DNA from: Tsuneonella dongtanensis
GTDB taxonomy: Bacteria; Pseudomonadota; Alphaproteobacteria; Sphingomonadales; Sphingomonadaceae
DNA length: 64,000 nucleotides
Assembly (NCBI RefSeq): GCF_001698205.1
Contig: NZ_CP016591.1
Location: 2,418,001-2,482,000, forward strand
Reading direction: 5' to 3'
The notes below the pieces were generated by a model, which saw only the letters and a program-made list of their open reading frames with translations, was not told the origin of the DNA and made no database searches. The position numbers and the translations under genes were made by a program. Positions 25,389-33,086 of this stretch are shown one piece after another (the stretch's first letter is position 1; every line of letters begins with the position of its first letter).

Positions 25389-25867
25389 TCCTCGCCCGCA
25401 GGTTCGCTCTGCAGCTGCACGTAGTTCTGCAGGCCCATGCGTTCGATCATGTCGAACTGGGTCTCGAGGAAATCGACGTGCTCTTCCTCGCTTTCGAGGA
25501 TGCGCTCGAAGATTTCCCTGCTGACGTAGTCGCGGACGGTTTCGCAGTGGGCGATCGCGTCCTTGAGCAGCGGGATCGCTTCCATCTCGAGCGCGAGATC
25601 GGCCTTGAGGATTTCCTCGACCGTCTCTCCCACCTTGAGCTTGTGGATCGCCTGGAAGTTGGGAAGCCCATCGAGGAACAGCACGCGCTCCGACAGCGTA
25701 TCGGCGTGCTTCATCTCGTCGATCGATTCGTGTCGCTCGTACTCCGCAAGCTTGCGCACACCCCAGTGATGCAGCACGCGGTAATGCAGCCAGTACTGGT
25801 TGATCGCCGTCAGCTCGTTGGTCAGCGCCTGGTTGAGGTAGTCGATGACCTTGGGGTCGCCCTTCAT
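25385..25867 (-). CDS. bfr: Bacterioferritin
   Basis: A 160-residue four-helix iron-storage protein that forms a 24-mer. Ferroxidase residues are visible: Glu18 (NELTAINQYW), Glu51 and His54 (SIDEMKHAD), Glu94 (LALEMEAIP) and Glu127/His130 (ESEEEHVDFLE). The heme-binding Met in DEMKHAD (Met52) is present. Length is typical. The ferredoxin gene bfd lies upstream on the same strand, separated by a strong palindrome. Confidence 0.96.
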   Translation of the reverse strand: MKGDPKVIDYLNQALTNELTAINQYWLHYRVLHHWGVRKLAEYERHESIDEMKHADTLSERVLFLDGLPNFQAIHKLKVGETVEEILKADLALEMEAIPLLKDAIAHCETVRDYVSREIFERILESEEEHVDFLETQFDMIERMGLQNYVQLQSEPAGED

Positions 25868-25939
25868 GAATCGATCTCCGGATGAAGCGCGGGGATTATG
25901 CGCTCGGCAGACTGTGGGGGCAACCGCTGATGCGACGAA

Positions 25940-25961
25940 AAATGGCGGAATTCCGCCATTT
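25940..25961. terminator. 22-base perfect palindrome between bfd and bfr
   Basis: Each half is AAATGGCGGAA and its complement TTCCGCCATTT, with no spacer. Read on the minus strand it lies 17 bases after the bfd stop and runs into TTTCGTCG, so it can be an intrinsic terminator of bfd. It is also 73 bases upstream of bfr, where it could serve as an operator. Confidence 0.6.
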
Positions 25962-25978
25962 GCGAGTGCTTCGCAGGT

Positions 25979-26167
25979 TCAGGCGGCGTAGGGAATCGCG
26001 GCCAGTTCGCGCTCTTCGAAAACGATCGCATCGGCTTCCGCAAGGCAGGTGCCGCAGTTGGGACGCTTGCCCAGCGCGGCGTAGACTGCCTCGGCATCGC
26101 CGGCCGTGCGCAACGCTGCGCGGCGTAGCTCACATTCGCGGATGGCATTGCATACGCAGACGTACAT
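25979..26167 (-). CDS. bfd: Bacterioferritin-associated ferredoxin
   Basis: A 62-residue [2Fe-2S] protein. The four cluster Cys are at 4, 6, 38 and 41 (MYVCVCNAI and RPNCGTCLAEA), the spacing of Bfd. It reduces the core iron of bacterioferritin through the heme so that iron can be released. ATG 26167 gives the canonical MYVCVCNAI start; CAGGAG lies about 11 bases upstream. It is followed by bfr on the same strand and preceded by a candidate iron-regulator site. Confidence 0.95.
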   Translation of the reverse strand: MYVCVCNAIRECELRRAALRTAGDAEAVYAALGKRPNCGTCLAEADAIVFEERELAAIPYAA

Positions 26168-26207
26168 CGGCGCAAGACTCCTGCGATCGATTCGCAAGGA
26201 GAGAATA

Positions 26208-26222
26208 TGCGAACAATTCTCA
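26208..26222. promoter_or_regulatory. Candidate iron-regulator (Fur-like) site upstream of bfd
   Basis: TGCGAA-CAA-TTCTCA, an imperfect inverted repeat (five of six base pairs) in an AT-rich patch 41-55 bases upstream of the bfd start. The form TGMGAA-N3-TTCKCA resembles Fur-type sites and bfd is classically Fur-repressed; the match to the 19-base consensus is poor. Confidence 0.35.
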
Positions 26223-26235
26223 ATAGCAAGTATTT

Positions 26236-27528
26236 TTATCGCCGCAGTGGGAAGGCCTGCCGATAGGTAAGGCATCGCCAAAGCCACTCGAGCGGGCCGT
26301 AGCGATACCGCTTGAGCCACGGCTTCGACCACAGCAGCATGATCACGCATCCGGCGATCGCGACGATGTAAAGCCCCTCCCGGCTCAATTCACCGAACAG
26401 GCCCAGGCCCCAGCCCTGGAAGACGGCCAGCATGACGAGCGACGTGCCGATGTAGTTGGTAAAGGCCGCGCGGCCAGCGGCGGAAAGCCGGCTCCCCAGC
26501 CACCCCGTCGCTCCCATGCCCCACACGGCGCAGAGCGCCGCGAGACCAAGCACCATCGGCAAACGGGTGAGACCTTGCGGTCCGTAAGCGGCGAGCACGG
26601 TGCCGGTGTACGTAAAGCCGCCGAAATAGACCCACAGGCCGAGCGGCAATGTGAGGAGGAAGCCGACGATTACCCCTGCCCAGCCCCACGCCACCTGGGC
26701 ACGGCGATTCAGCCGCCCGTCGAACAGGCCGACACGATAGAGCGCCATCCCTACCAACATCAGCGAAGTTGCCTCCGGCGCAGAGGACAGAAACGTGTCC
26801 CACCATTCCCACGTGTGTTCGACAGCGGAATGTCGGACGTAGTCGATCCAGGTTCCGCTCTCGGCAATGGCGGCCTCGCGCAGCCCGTCGTCCAGCTGGC
26901 TTTCGACGAATGCCCTGGTCGACTCGGCAACCCCGTCGAATTCGGGAAGGCGGCCGCGAACCGTCTCGTTGGCCGCCCAGAGCGGAGCCAGCACAACCGT
27001 GTTGTAAAAGACGCCGGCCATGTACACGGCAACCCCTACCGCGAGTTGCTGGACCCACGACCAGTTCACCGCAAAGAGCACCACCGCACCACACAGCGCG
27101 TAAAGGGCCAGGATGTCGCCCCGCCACAGCAGGTAATAGTGCGCCAGGCCGAACACGAGCAGCCAGCCGAGCCGCACGAGCGACAGCGCTATCCACCCGC
27201 CCTTCGCCTTGGCGCGATCGGTGAAGAGGATCAGGCCAGCACCGAAGAGCAAGGTGAAAAGGCCGCGCATCTTGCCGTCGACGAGCACGAATTGCGCCAC
27301 CCAGAGTGCATCGGCGAGCCCGTCGTGCCCGTTCAGAAATCCCCCGGGCCAGGTGTAGGCCGTCGCCAGTGGTTGGCCCATGCCCATGATATTGGCGAAA
27401 AGGATGCCGAGGACCGCGACGCCGCGAGTGAAGTCGAGGCTGAGCAGGCGTTCGCCCGCACTCGTCGGCATCGCCCCTAGGGCAGGCTTGGAAACCACCG
27501 TCCCGGGCAAGCGGTCACCGTCGCTCAC
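26236..27528 (-). CDS. DUF418 domain-containing membrane protein (YeiB-like)
   Basis: A 430-residue polytopic inner-membrane protein. The start SLDFTRGVAVLGILFANIMGMG is the DUF4/DUF418 N-terminal signature, and the C-terminal half holds GRAAFTNYIGTSLVMLAVFQ and YGPLEWLWRCLTY, diagnostic of DUF418. About ten helices are predicted by eye. These proteins are acyltransferase-3-like in layout and unassigned, with suggestions of transport. Nine bases separate it from the upstream SPOR protein gene, so the two are probably co-transcribed. Confidence 0.9.
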   Translation of the reverse strand: MSDGDRLPGTVVSKPALGAMPTSAGERLLSLDFTRGVAVLGILFANIMGMGQPLATAYTWPGGFLNGHDGLADALWVAQFVLVDGKMRGLFTLLFGAGLILFTDRAKAKGGWIALSLVRLGWLLVFGLAHYYLLWRGDILALYALCGAVVLFAVNWSWVQQLAVGVAVYMAGVFYNTVVLAPLWAANETVRGRLPEFDGVAESTRAFVESQLDDGLREAAIAESGTWIDYVRHSAVEHTWEWWDTFLSSAPEATSLMLVGMALYRVGLFDGRLNRRAQVAWGWAGVIVGFLLTLPLGLWVYFGGFTYTGTVLAAYGPQGLTRLPMVLGLAALCAVWGMGATGWLGSRLSAAGRAAFTNYIGTSLVMLAVFQGWGLGLFGELSREGLYIVAIAGCVIMLLWSKPWLKRYRYGPLEWLWRCLTYRQAFPLRR

Positions 27529-27537
27529 ACTTCTTCC

Positions 27538-28710
27538 TCAGCGGGTGACGATGCAGGCGTGCCCGCTCGCCTTGAGCGCATTGCACGCACCCTGCGCCGC
27601 GCTCTGGGTCGGCCATCCCGCTGCAAAGAGCTTGGTGAGCCGGCCAGCGGGCGCCAACTGCCTGGACTTGCCGGCGAGGACAGGAACGCTCGAGACCTTG
27701 GTCCACGCCCGGTCTGCGTTGCCCGAGACTGAAAAGGCGCCGAGCTGGAGCTTCCAGGGTCCGCTGGCAGCCGGTTTCTGCCCGGCGGCGGGTTCGGCGC
27801 GCGCGGGAAGCAAGGGGGAGGATTCCGCAGTCGCGCGCGCAACCCTCTCCGGCATTGGTGCTGTGCCGGGACGGCCTGCACGGACATAGTCCGCACCCGC
27901 CGTAGCCGGGCTTTCGGTTCCCGTTGCACGCATCGCTTCCGCCACGGCCGCTTCCGCGGCGCTGATCGAGGGCGACACGGCGACCGCCGCGATTGCCTGT
28001 GGGAGGCGCGTAGGAGGAAGCGCCGTCGGCTGCGGCGCGACGGCTCGACCGGAAGGTGCATCGATCACGGCTACCGGACCGCCTTCGCCAAGGTCGGCCG
28101 CCGCCATCTGGCTCGATCGCGCGGCGTCGGCATTTGCCCGAATGGACGCGGCGAGGGATTGCGCCTGTTGCCGCTGCGTAAGCGGAACATGCTCGTCCAT
28201 CTGCTTTATCGCCGGCCCAGCCTGGGGAAGGCCCGCTCCATTGGCGAGGGTCAGGAGTGCGTAGGCGCGCACCCAGTCCTTGGCGACCAGATCGCCGTTG
28301 AAGTGGGCAATACCGAGAAGATACTGAGCGCGCGGGTCCCCCCGCTCGGCCGCCGCGGTGATATAGGGCATGGCCTGCTCGCGGCGTCCGTCCTGAAACA
28401 GGAGGAGGCCGTAGTTGTCGGCCGCCTTGAGGTGCCCCTTGGCCGCGGCGCGTGCGTAATATGTCTCGGCCTGCCTGGGATCCTCGCTCACGCCCCGCCC
28501 CAAGCGGTAGGCCTGCGCAAGGTTGAACAACGCGTCGGCATCACCCTTGGCCGCCGGGGCTCGCCACTCCGCGACCGCCCTGGCGTAGTTTCCCGCGCTC
28601 CACGCATCGACCCCGGCCTTCACATCGGCGTGGGCCGCAGTGGTGATAACGAGCAGGCCAGCTCCGGCGATCCCGGTCGCTCCGGCCAGCGCTGGTTTCC
28701 AATGGAACAT
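27538..28710 (-). CDS. Sel1-repeat and SPOR domain periplasmic protein
   Basis: A 390-residue exported protein. Signal peptide about 1-28 (ending TTAAHA|D). Residues 30-160 contain Sel1/TPR-like repeats (KGDADALFNLAQAYRLGRGVSEDPRQ broken to ALFNLAQAYRLGRGVSEDP; then GDPRAQYLLGIAHFNGD). A long Ala/Pro/Ser linker follows, and the last 75 residues form a SPOR domain (WKLQLGAFSVSGNADRAW...). SPOR domains bind denuded glycan at division septa. It is divergent from the parA-like gene, and another SPOR protein closes that operon. ATG 28710 gives MFHWKPALAGATG. Confidence 0.88.
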   Translation of the reverse strand: MFHWKPALAGATGIAGAGLLVITTAAHADVKAGVDAWSAGNYARAVAEWRAPAAKGDADALFNLAQAYRLGRGVSEDPRQAETYYARAAAKGHLKAADNYGLLLFQDGRREQAMPYITAAAERGDPRAQYLLGIAHFNGDLVAKDWVRAYALLTLANGAGLPQAGPAIKQMDEHVPLTQRQQAQSLAASIRANADAARSSQMAAADLGEGGPVAVIDAPSGRAVAPQPTALPPTRLPQAIAAVAVSPSISAAEAAVAEAMRATGTESPATAGADYVRAGRPGTAPMPERVARATAESSPLLPARAEPAAGQKPAASGPWKLQLGAFSVSGNADRAWTKVSSVPVLAGKSRQLAPAGRLTKLFAAGWPTQSAAQGACNALKASGHACIVTR

Positions 28711-28845
28711 CGCGTTCTCGACCCCACGTCGCCCGCGCCTCCGGCACAGGCCCCAAGCAAACTGACATAGTGAACGGCCCGTTAGCAAAGAGTTTCTTTT
28801 CCCAAACTTCCGCGGTGCGCCATCCATTCATCGGTCGGCCCCGGC

Positions 28846-28860
28846 TTAACCCAATATTAG
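28846..28860 (+). promoter_or_regulatory. Candidate CtrA-binding site upstream of the ParA-like gene
   Basis: TTAA-CCCAATA-TTAG differs in one base from the CtrA consensus TTAA-N7-TTAA. It lies about 75 bases upstream of the parA-like start in the 224-base gap shared with the divergent SPOR gene. CtrA should exist in this organism because chpT is present at 10957-11601. Confidence 0.4.
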
Positions 28861-28934
28861 GGGTATGCTGCGATCTCCCGTTCCGTGAGGTGCATGGGTG
28901 CGCCTCTTCACAGGGATTTAACGGGGGATCAGCC

Positions 28935-29660
28935 TTGCGGGTATTGGCACTGGCTTCGCAGAAGGGCGGTTCGGGCAAAACCACTCTCTCAGGGCACCTC
29001 GCGGTGCAGGCGCAGCGCGCCGGCGCTGGCCCGGTCGTCCTTATCGACATCGATCCGCAAGGATCGCTCGCCGACTGGTGGAACGAGCGCGAGGCCGAAT
29101 ACCCCGCATTCGCGCAGACGACCGTCGCGCGTCTCGCCAGCGACCTGCAGGTCCTGCGACAGCAGGGCTTCAAGCTCGCCGTCATCGACACGCCGCCCGC
29201 GATCACCATGGCGATCCAGTCGGTCATCGGCGTGGCCGAGCTCATCGTGGTGCCGACCCGGCCTTCCCCGCACGACTTGCGCGCCGTCGGCGCCACGGTC
29301 GATCTGTGCGAGCGCGCCGGCAAGCCGCTGATCTTCGTCGTCAACGCTGCGACGCCCAAGGCCAAGATCACCTCGGAAGCTGCGGTCGCGCTGAGCCAGC
29401 ACGGCACCGTCGCCCCGATCACCCTGCATCACCGCACCGATTTCGCCGCATCGATGATCGACGGCCGCACAGTGATGGAGGTCGATCCCGAAGGCCGTTC
29501 GGCCGCCGAGATGGCCGCTCTCTGGAACTACATTTCCGACCGGCTCGAGAAGAACTTCCGCCGCACGGTGTTCGCTGCGCCGAACGCGATGCACCATCAG
29601 CAGGCGCCCGGCGCCGCCTATCGCCCGCAAGGCGGCTTCGGCCGCCGCGTCGCCCAGTAA
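28935..29660 (+). CDS. ParA family ATPase
   Basis: A 241-residue deviant Walker A ATPase: QKGGSGKTT (9-17) with signature Lys10, Walker A' VVLIDIDPQGSLADWW (about 34-49) and Walker B LAVIDTPPA (about 80). Family members position chromosomes, plasmids or protein complexes on the nucleoid. This one is not the parAB chromosome locus: there is no ParB next to it. Start is inferred as TTG 28935, eight bases after GGGGG, giving MRVLALASQKGG; the open frame runs 55 codons further without family similarity. A basic 25-residue tail follows the ATPase domain. Confidence 0.9.
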   Translation: MRVLALASQKGGSGKTTLSGHLAVQAQRAGAGPVVLIDIDPQGSLADWWNEREAEYPAFAQTTVARLASDLQVLRQQGFKLAVIDTPPAITMAIQSVIGVAELIVVPTRPSPHDLRAVGATVDLCERAGKPLIFVVNAATPKAKITSEAAVALSQHGTVAPITLHHRTDFAASMIDGRTVMEVDPEGRSAAEMAALWNYISDRLEKNFRRTVFAAPNAMHHQQAPGAAYRPQGGFGRRVAQ

Positions 29661-29686
29661 GCGGCGGCAGGAAAGGCCGAACTGAT

Positions 29687-30181
29687 ATGGCCGAAGCCTC
29701 CTTCGCCTCGCTCAGCCCGACGCTGCTGGCCCGAAAGGGTGGTGCCAAGCCGGCCATGCGTCCGCAGCACGCCGCGCTCGCCGCGATGCCGGCCAGCAAT
29801 TCCGTTTCCGATCCCGACAAGCTCGAGGATCTGGGCTGGAACGACATGGGCGAGAACGACGACCAGGTTCAGACGGCCGAGGTCGTGCAGTTCAACCCGG
29901 GTAAGCCCGCAACGGACAACATCACCGCTCCGGAACCGACAGTCCTTCGCCAGCGCGAAACGATCGCCGAACGAATTGCGCCGGTCCGCAAGGCCAAGAT
30001 CGACAAGTCGACCCGAGCCGCCTTCACGCTGCGACTCGATACCGACCGCCATCTCAAGCTGCGCCTGGCCTGCACCGTGCGCGACTGCAGCGCACAGGCG
30101 CTAGTGACCGAGGCGCTCGACGCCTTGCTGGGCGAAATGCCCGAACTCGAAGCGCTCGCCGCGCAGGTCAAGCGGCGCTGA
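29687..30181 (+). CDS. ParA-linked protein with ribbon-helix-helix-like C-terminus
   Basis: A 164-residue protein I cannot name. AGGAAAGG precedes ATG 29687, which is 26 bases after the parA-like stop. Residues 1-100 are polar and probably disordered (Ala, Asp, Glu, Pro). Residues 108-150 (KSTRAAFTLRLDTDRHLKL then LACTVRDCSAQALVTEALDALL) have the beta-helix-helix pattern of ribbon-helix-helix DNA-binding proteins: a short strand with alternating residues, then two helices. It may be the DNA- or partner-binding component for the ParA ATPase. This is an inference from pattern only. Confidence 0.75.
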   Translation: MAEASFASLSPTLLARKGGAKPAMRPQHAALAAMPASNSVSDPDKLEDLGWNDMGENDDQVQTAEVVQFNPGKPATDNITAPEPTVLRQRETIAERIAPVRKAKIDKSTRAAFTLRLDTDRHLKLRLACTVRDCSAQALVTEALDALLGEMPELEALAAQVKRR

Positions 30182-30209
30182 AGAACCGGATCGACAGGGG
30201 GAAATGACC

Positions 30210-31583
30210 ATGAGCCGCTCGGCAAGGAACACCCGCATCCTCACGCTGGCCGCGGGAACCGCGCTTGCCTCGGCAATGCTGGGAGGTTGCGCCACGCAGG
30301 CCGCGCCGCGCGCAGAGGTTTCGGCCGGCCGCGCCGACGTCGCGCTCAAGAAGGGCAAGGTCTCCACCGCCATCGCGCATGCCGAGGCCGCCGTTCTCGC
30401 CGACCCGCGCAATGCCGCCTATCGCGCCATGCTGGGCGCCGCATACATGGAGGCCGGCCGCTTCCTTTCGGCGCGTACCAGCTTCGATGACGCAATGGCG
30501 CTCGGCGACGAGACGCCTCGCACCGCCCTCGGCTATGCGCTTGCAGCGATCGCAACCGGCGATCGCGGAGCGGCGCTCGAAGTCCTCGACGACTGGCGCG
30601 ACGAAATTCCCGCCGCCGACATCGGATTGGCCTACGCACTGGCCGGACAGACCGAAATGGGCGTCCACATCCTGTCGAATGCCGTGCGTAGCGGCGACAA
30701 CACGCCGAAGACTCGTCAGAACCTCGCCTATGCCCTCGCCCTCAACGGCAACTGGGCCGGTGCGCGGATCATGGCGGCCGAGGACGTGCCCGCCGACCAG
30801 CTCGACGCGCGGATTTCGCAGTGGGCGGCGATGGCTCGCCCCGAGGAATCGCAGAACCGCGTAGCGGCACTGCTGGGCGCCCGCCCGGTCGCAGACGGAG
30901 GGCAGCCCGCGCAGCTTGCGCTGGCCAACCATCCGACTCATGAGCAACTCGTTGCCGAAGCCAATGCCTTCGCCTCTCCGGTAGAGGAGGCCGTGCCCGC
31001 GAACGATCTGGCCGATGCCAGCGGCGAATTGCCCGCGCTTCCCGCCGACGATGCGGGTTCCGCACAGGTCCTCGCCGTGGCACCGCAGCGCGTCGATCCG
31101 CCTGCGGACTTCCAGGCCGCGTTCGCCACTCCGGCGCCAAGCGGTGCCACTCCGGCGCAGATGATGGCCGCGGCGGTCGATTTCGCCGCGCAGCCGGTAG
31201 TCCAGCAGACCCCGACCCGCCTTGGGGCAGCCACGCCGGCACCGCGCCGCGTGGTCGATCGCGAAAACCGCGCCAGCGAGATCCTCGCCAGCGGCGACCA
31301 CCTCGTGCAGCTTGGCTCGTTCTCCTCGGAAGCCGGCGCACTTCGTGCCTGGGGCATCTACGCCAAGCAGTTCCCGCAGCTGTCGCAGTTCAAAATGGTG
31401 ATCACCAAGGCAGTCGTGCGCGGCAAAACGTATTACCGCGTGTCGGCAGGCGGCCTCGCCCGTGCCGAAGCCGGATCGTTCTGTTCCACGGCCAAGCGCA
31501 AGGGTCAGGGTTGCATCGCATGGGCGGCCAGTCGGCCGCTTCCGGGCGCCGTCGATACCGGCGTACGCATGGCGCGCCGCTAG
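30210..31583 (+). CDS. TPR and SPOR domain lipoprotein
   Basis: A 457-residue protein with a lipoprotein signal: hydrophobic stretch and lipobox LGGC (Cys about 27). TPR-like helices follow (ALKKGKVSTAIAHAEAAVLAD and AYMEAGRFLSARTSFDDAM) up to about residue 230, then a long Ala/Pro-rich linker, and a C-terminal SPOR domain (about 370-445, LVQLGSFSSEAGALRAWGIY). Three Cys near the end may be oxidised. ATG 30210 is preferred over 30204 because GGGGG then lies eight bases upstream. It closes the ParA operon and ends at a strong terminator. It is likely anchored in the outer membrane and targeted to the septum. Confidence 0.88.
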   Translation: MSRSARNTRILTLAAGTALASAMLGGCATQAAPRAEVSAGRADVALKKGKVSTAIAHAEAAVLADPRNAAYRAMLGAAYMEAGRFLSARTSFDDAMALGDETPRTALGYALAAIATGDRGAALEVLDDWRDEIPAADIGLAYALAGQTEMGVHILSNAVRSGDNTPKTRQNLAYALALNGNWAGARIMAAEDVPADQLDARISQWAAMARPEESQNRVAALLGARPVADGGQPAQLALANHPTHEQLVAEANAFASPVEEAVPANDLADASGELPALPADDAGSAQVLAVAPQRVDPPADFQAAFATPAPSGATPAQMMAAAVDFAAQPVVQQTPTRLGAATPAPRRVVDRENRASEILASGDHLVQLGSFSSEAGALRAWGIYAKQFPQLSQFKMVITKAVVRGKTYYRVSAGGLARAEAGSFCSTAKRKGQGCIAWAASRPLPGAVDTGVRMARR

Positions 31584-31607
31584 GGCCTGATCATCGAGCC
31601 ATCGAGG

Positions 31608-31643
31608 AAGGCCTCTCCCCGCGTGCGAGGAGAGGCCTTTTTC
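31608..31643. terminator. Strong intrinsic terminator after the ParA/SPOR operon
   Basis: AAGGCCTCTCC, ten-base loop, GGAGAGGCCTT followed by TTTCG: an 11-pair perfect stem 24 bases after the SPOR lipoprotein stop. The A run on the other side lets it act also for the convergent membrane-protein gene that ends at 31647. Confidence 0.9.
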
Positions 31644-31646
31644 GTA

Positions 31647-32465
31647 TCAGCGATAGAGCAGCCCCGGCGCGACCGAGTGCCACCACGGGGAATCCCACAG
31701 CAGGTTCACGACAATCGCCGTCGGCAGCATGATCGCCGCGTAGATCCAGTAGGCTCGGTGAATGCTGCGCTGACGGTACAGGTCCCACAGGAACATTGGC
31801 GCAATCGCGAGGAGCGGCCACAACTCGACCGTCAAGGGCGACTCGGGCAGGGTATGCGGCAGGAACGTCATCCGGTCGAACGCTGCCGGCAGCGGAGCGA
31901 TCGTCGCCAGGATCATCAGCCGCTTGTGCAGGCCGCTGTCGCGCTTGCGCGCCCTGAGACCAAGGTAGACGAGCAACAGGAAACAGAACGCTATCCGCAA
32001 CTGCAGCAGCGCAATGTTGGCCATGAAGTGCAGGAATCCTTGCACGCCCTCGCGCACTTCGGGTGATGCCGCATCGCCGAACGCCGCCCAGATGCGCAAG
32101 TTCGTGGGCACGAGCACGACCCCGGCGATGACGAGCGCTGGCGCCAGAACCATCGCTGCGACCCCAAGCTGCATGTGCATGCCCTTGCGGCCCGTCGCCA
32201 TGAGCGTCGTTTGGGCGAGCAGGAGCAGGATCCATGCCCCCATCAGCACGGCATGAAGATGCATGGCTAAAGGAAATGGCGGGCGCTCGGCCCGCTCGAC
32301 CGCGGCGATCTTGAAAAGCGAATCCGGAATGAAGCCGGTCAGAACGATGGCGATGAGGTACATCGCCATGAAGACATAGATCCAGCGATCCATGAACCGA
32401 GTCAACGACCCGTTCGCATTTCCATCGGTATCGAAATTGCCGGCATCCGGCGCGACTGTGGCCAT
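31647..32465 (-). CDS. Conserved hypothetical integral membrane protein
   Basis: A 272-residue protein with about seven hydrophobic segments. GGAGGGG lies seven bases before ATG 32465. Notable parts are MHLHAVLMGAWILLLLAQTT (about 68-87) followed by GRKGMHMQLGVAAMVL, and HFMANIALLQLRIAFCFLLL. His residues inside or at helix ends could be functional (heme or metal) but no known signature is complete. I recognise the general type, an unassigned family common in alphaproteobacteria, but cannot give a function. It is downstream of the DedA-like gene in the same direction. Confidence 0.75.
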   Translation of the reverse strand: MATVAPDAGNFDTDGNANGSLTRFMDRWIYVFMAMYLIAIVLTGFIPDSLFKIAAVERAERPPFPLAMHLHAVLMGAWILLLLAQTTLMATGRKGMHMQLGVAAMVLAPALVIAGVVLVPTNLRIWAAFGDAASPEVREGVQGFLHFMANIALLQLRIAFCFLLLVYLGLRARKRDSGLHKRLMILATIAPLPAAFDRMTFLPHTLPESPLTVELWPLLAIAPMFLWDLYRQRSIHRAYWIYAAIMLPTAIVVNLLWDSPWWHSVAPGLLYR

Positions 32466-32541
32466 GACAAGCCCCTCCCCCTCCCAGGGCGACCCATCAG
32501 TTGCAGGTTTACGCCTTCCGAGCCTTGGAGGGAAGCAAGTT

Positions 32542-33030
32542 CTAGAGGGCGGCTCCAGCCGTCGCAGACAGCGCAATGGCAGGAAAAGTGCCAATCATGG
32601 TAGCGGCCGCGTAGCGGTTGCGTCCTACCGCGGCGAGCGCGCAGAGGCCGGTCACGGCGATGTGCGGGATACCCGCTAGACGAAGCCCGATTATCGGAAA
32701 GATACCTCCGCGAGCTGCGAATTTCTCAAGCTTTTCCAACCGCTCTCCGTACTTTTCCCGAAGAGCAGATTGCGAGCCGCGCTCGAGCAAGGCGTAGAGC
32801 ACCAGCGAGCCGATCAGCGCACCGGTTGCGACTGCGGCCATCCCGAGCAAGCCGCCGAGAAGTGCACCAGACGAGAACGAAATGGGCAGCAATGTTCCCG
32901 GAACGCCGGACGCATAAGCCGACGCGGTCAATGCAAGAAAAGCCGCCGCCAGCCATACCTCGCCAAAGGGCATCGCGAGCAACGCTTCGAAGCGAGCAAT
33001 CGACAACCAATCGGTTAGCGCGAGGTCCAT
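32542..33030 (-). CDS. VTT/DedA-like (TVP38 family) membrane protein
   Basis: A 162-residue membrane protein. Seen: SGVPGTLLPISFSSGALLGGLLG followed by an Ala/Gly-rich helix, ALLERGSQSALREKYGERLEKLEKF, then GIFPIIGLRLAGIPHIAVTGLCALA, the order of the VTT (SNARE-associated Golgi) domain with its re-entrant Pro-Gly and R-x-x-G-x-P motifs (written in pieces: FPIIGLRLAGIPHIAV). Bacterial relatives act as undecaprenyl-phosphate or lipid flippases. It is shorter than full DedA proteins (about 200). It lies 56 bases downstream of the pyrC-like gene and may be co-transcribed. Confidence 0.7.
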   Translation of the reverse strand: MDLALTDWLSIARFEALLAMPFGEVWLAAAFLALTASAYASGVPGTLLPISFSSGALLGGLLGMAAVATGALIGSLVLYALLERGSQSALREKYGERLEKLEKFAARGGIFPIIGLRLAGIPHIAVTGLCALAAVGRNRYAAATMIGTFPAIALSATAGAAL

Positions 33031-33086
33031 GATACGTGATCGAACGAACCGGCCATGCGTTCCCGCAGCCGGTGCGGTTCGCCGCG

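Noticed and set aside
30210-31583. SPOR lipoprotein as the ParB partner of the ParA ATPase
   Set aside because: It is exported and lipid-anchored, so it cannot bind DNA; the preceding 29687-30181 product is the better partner candidate.
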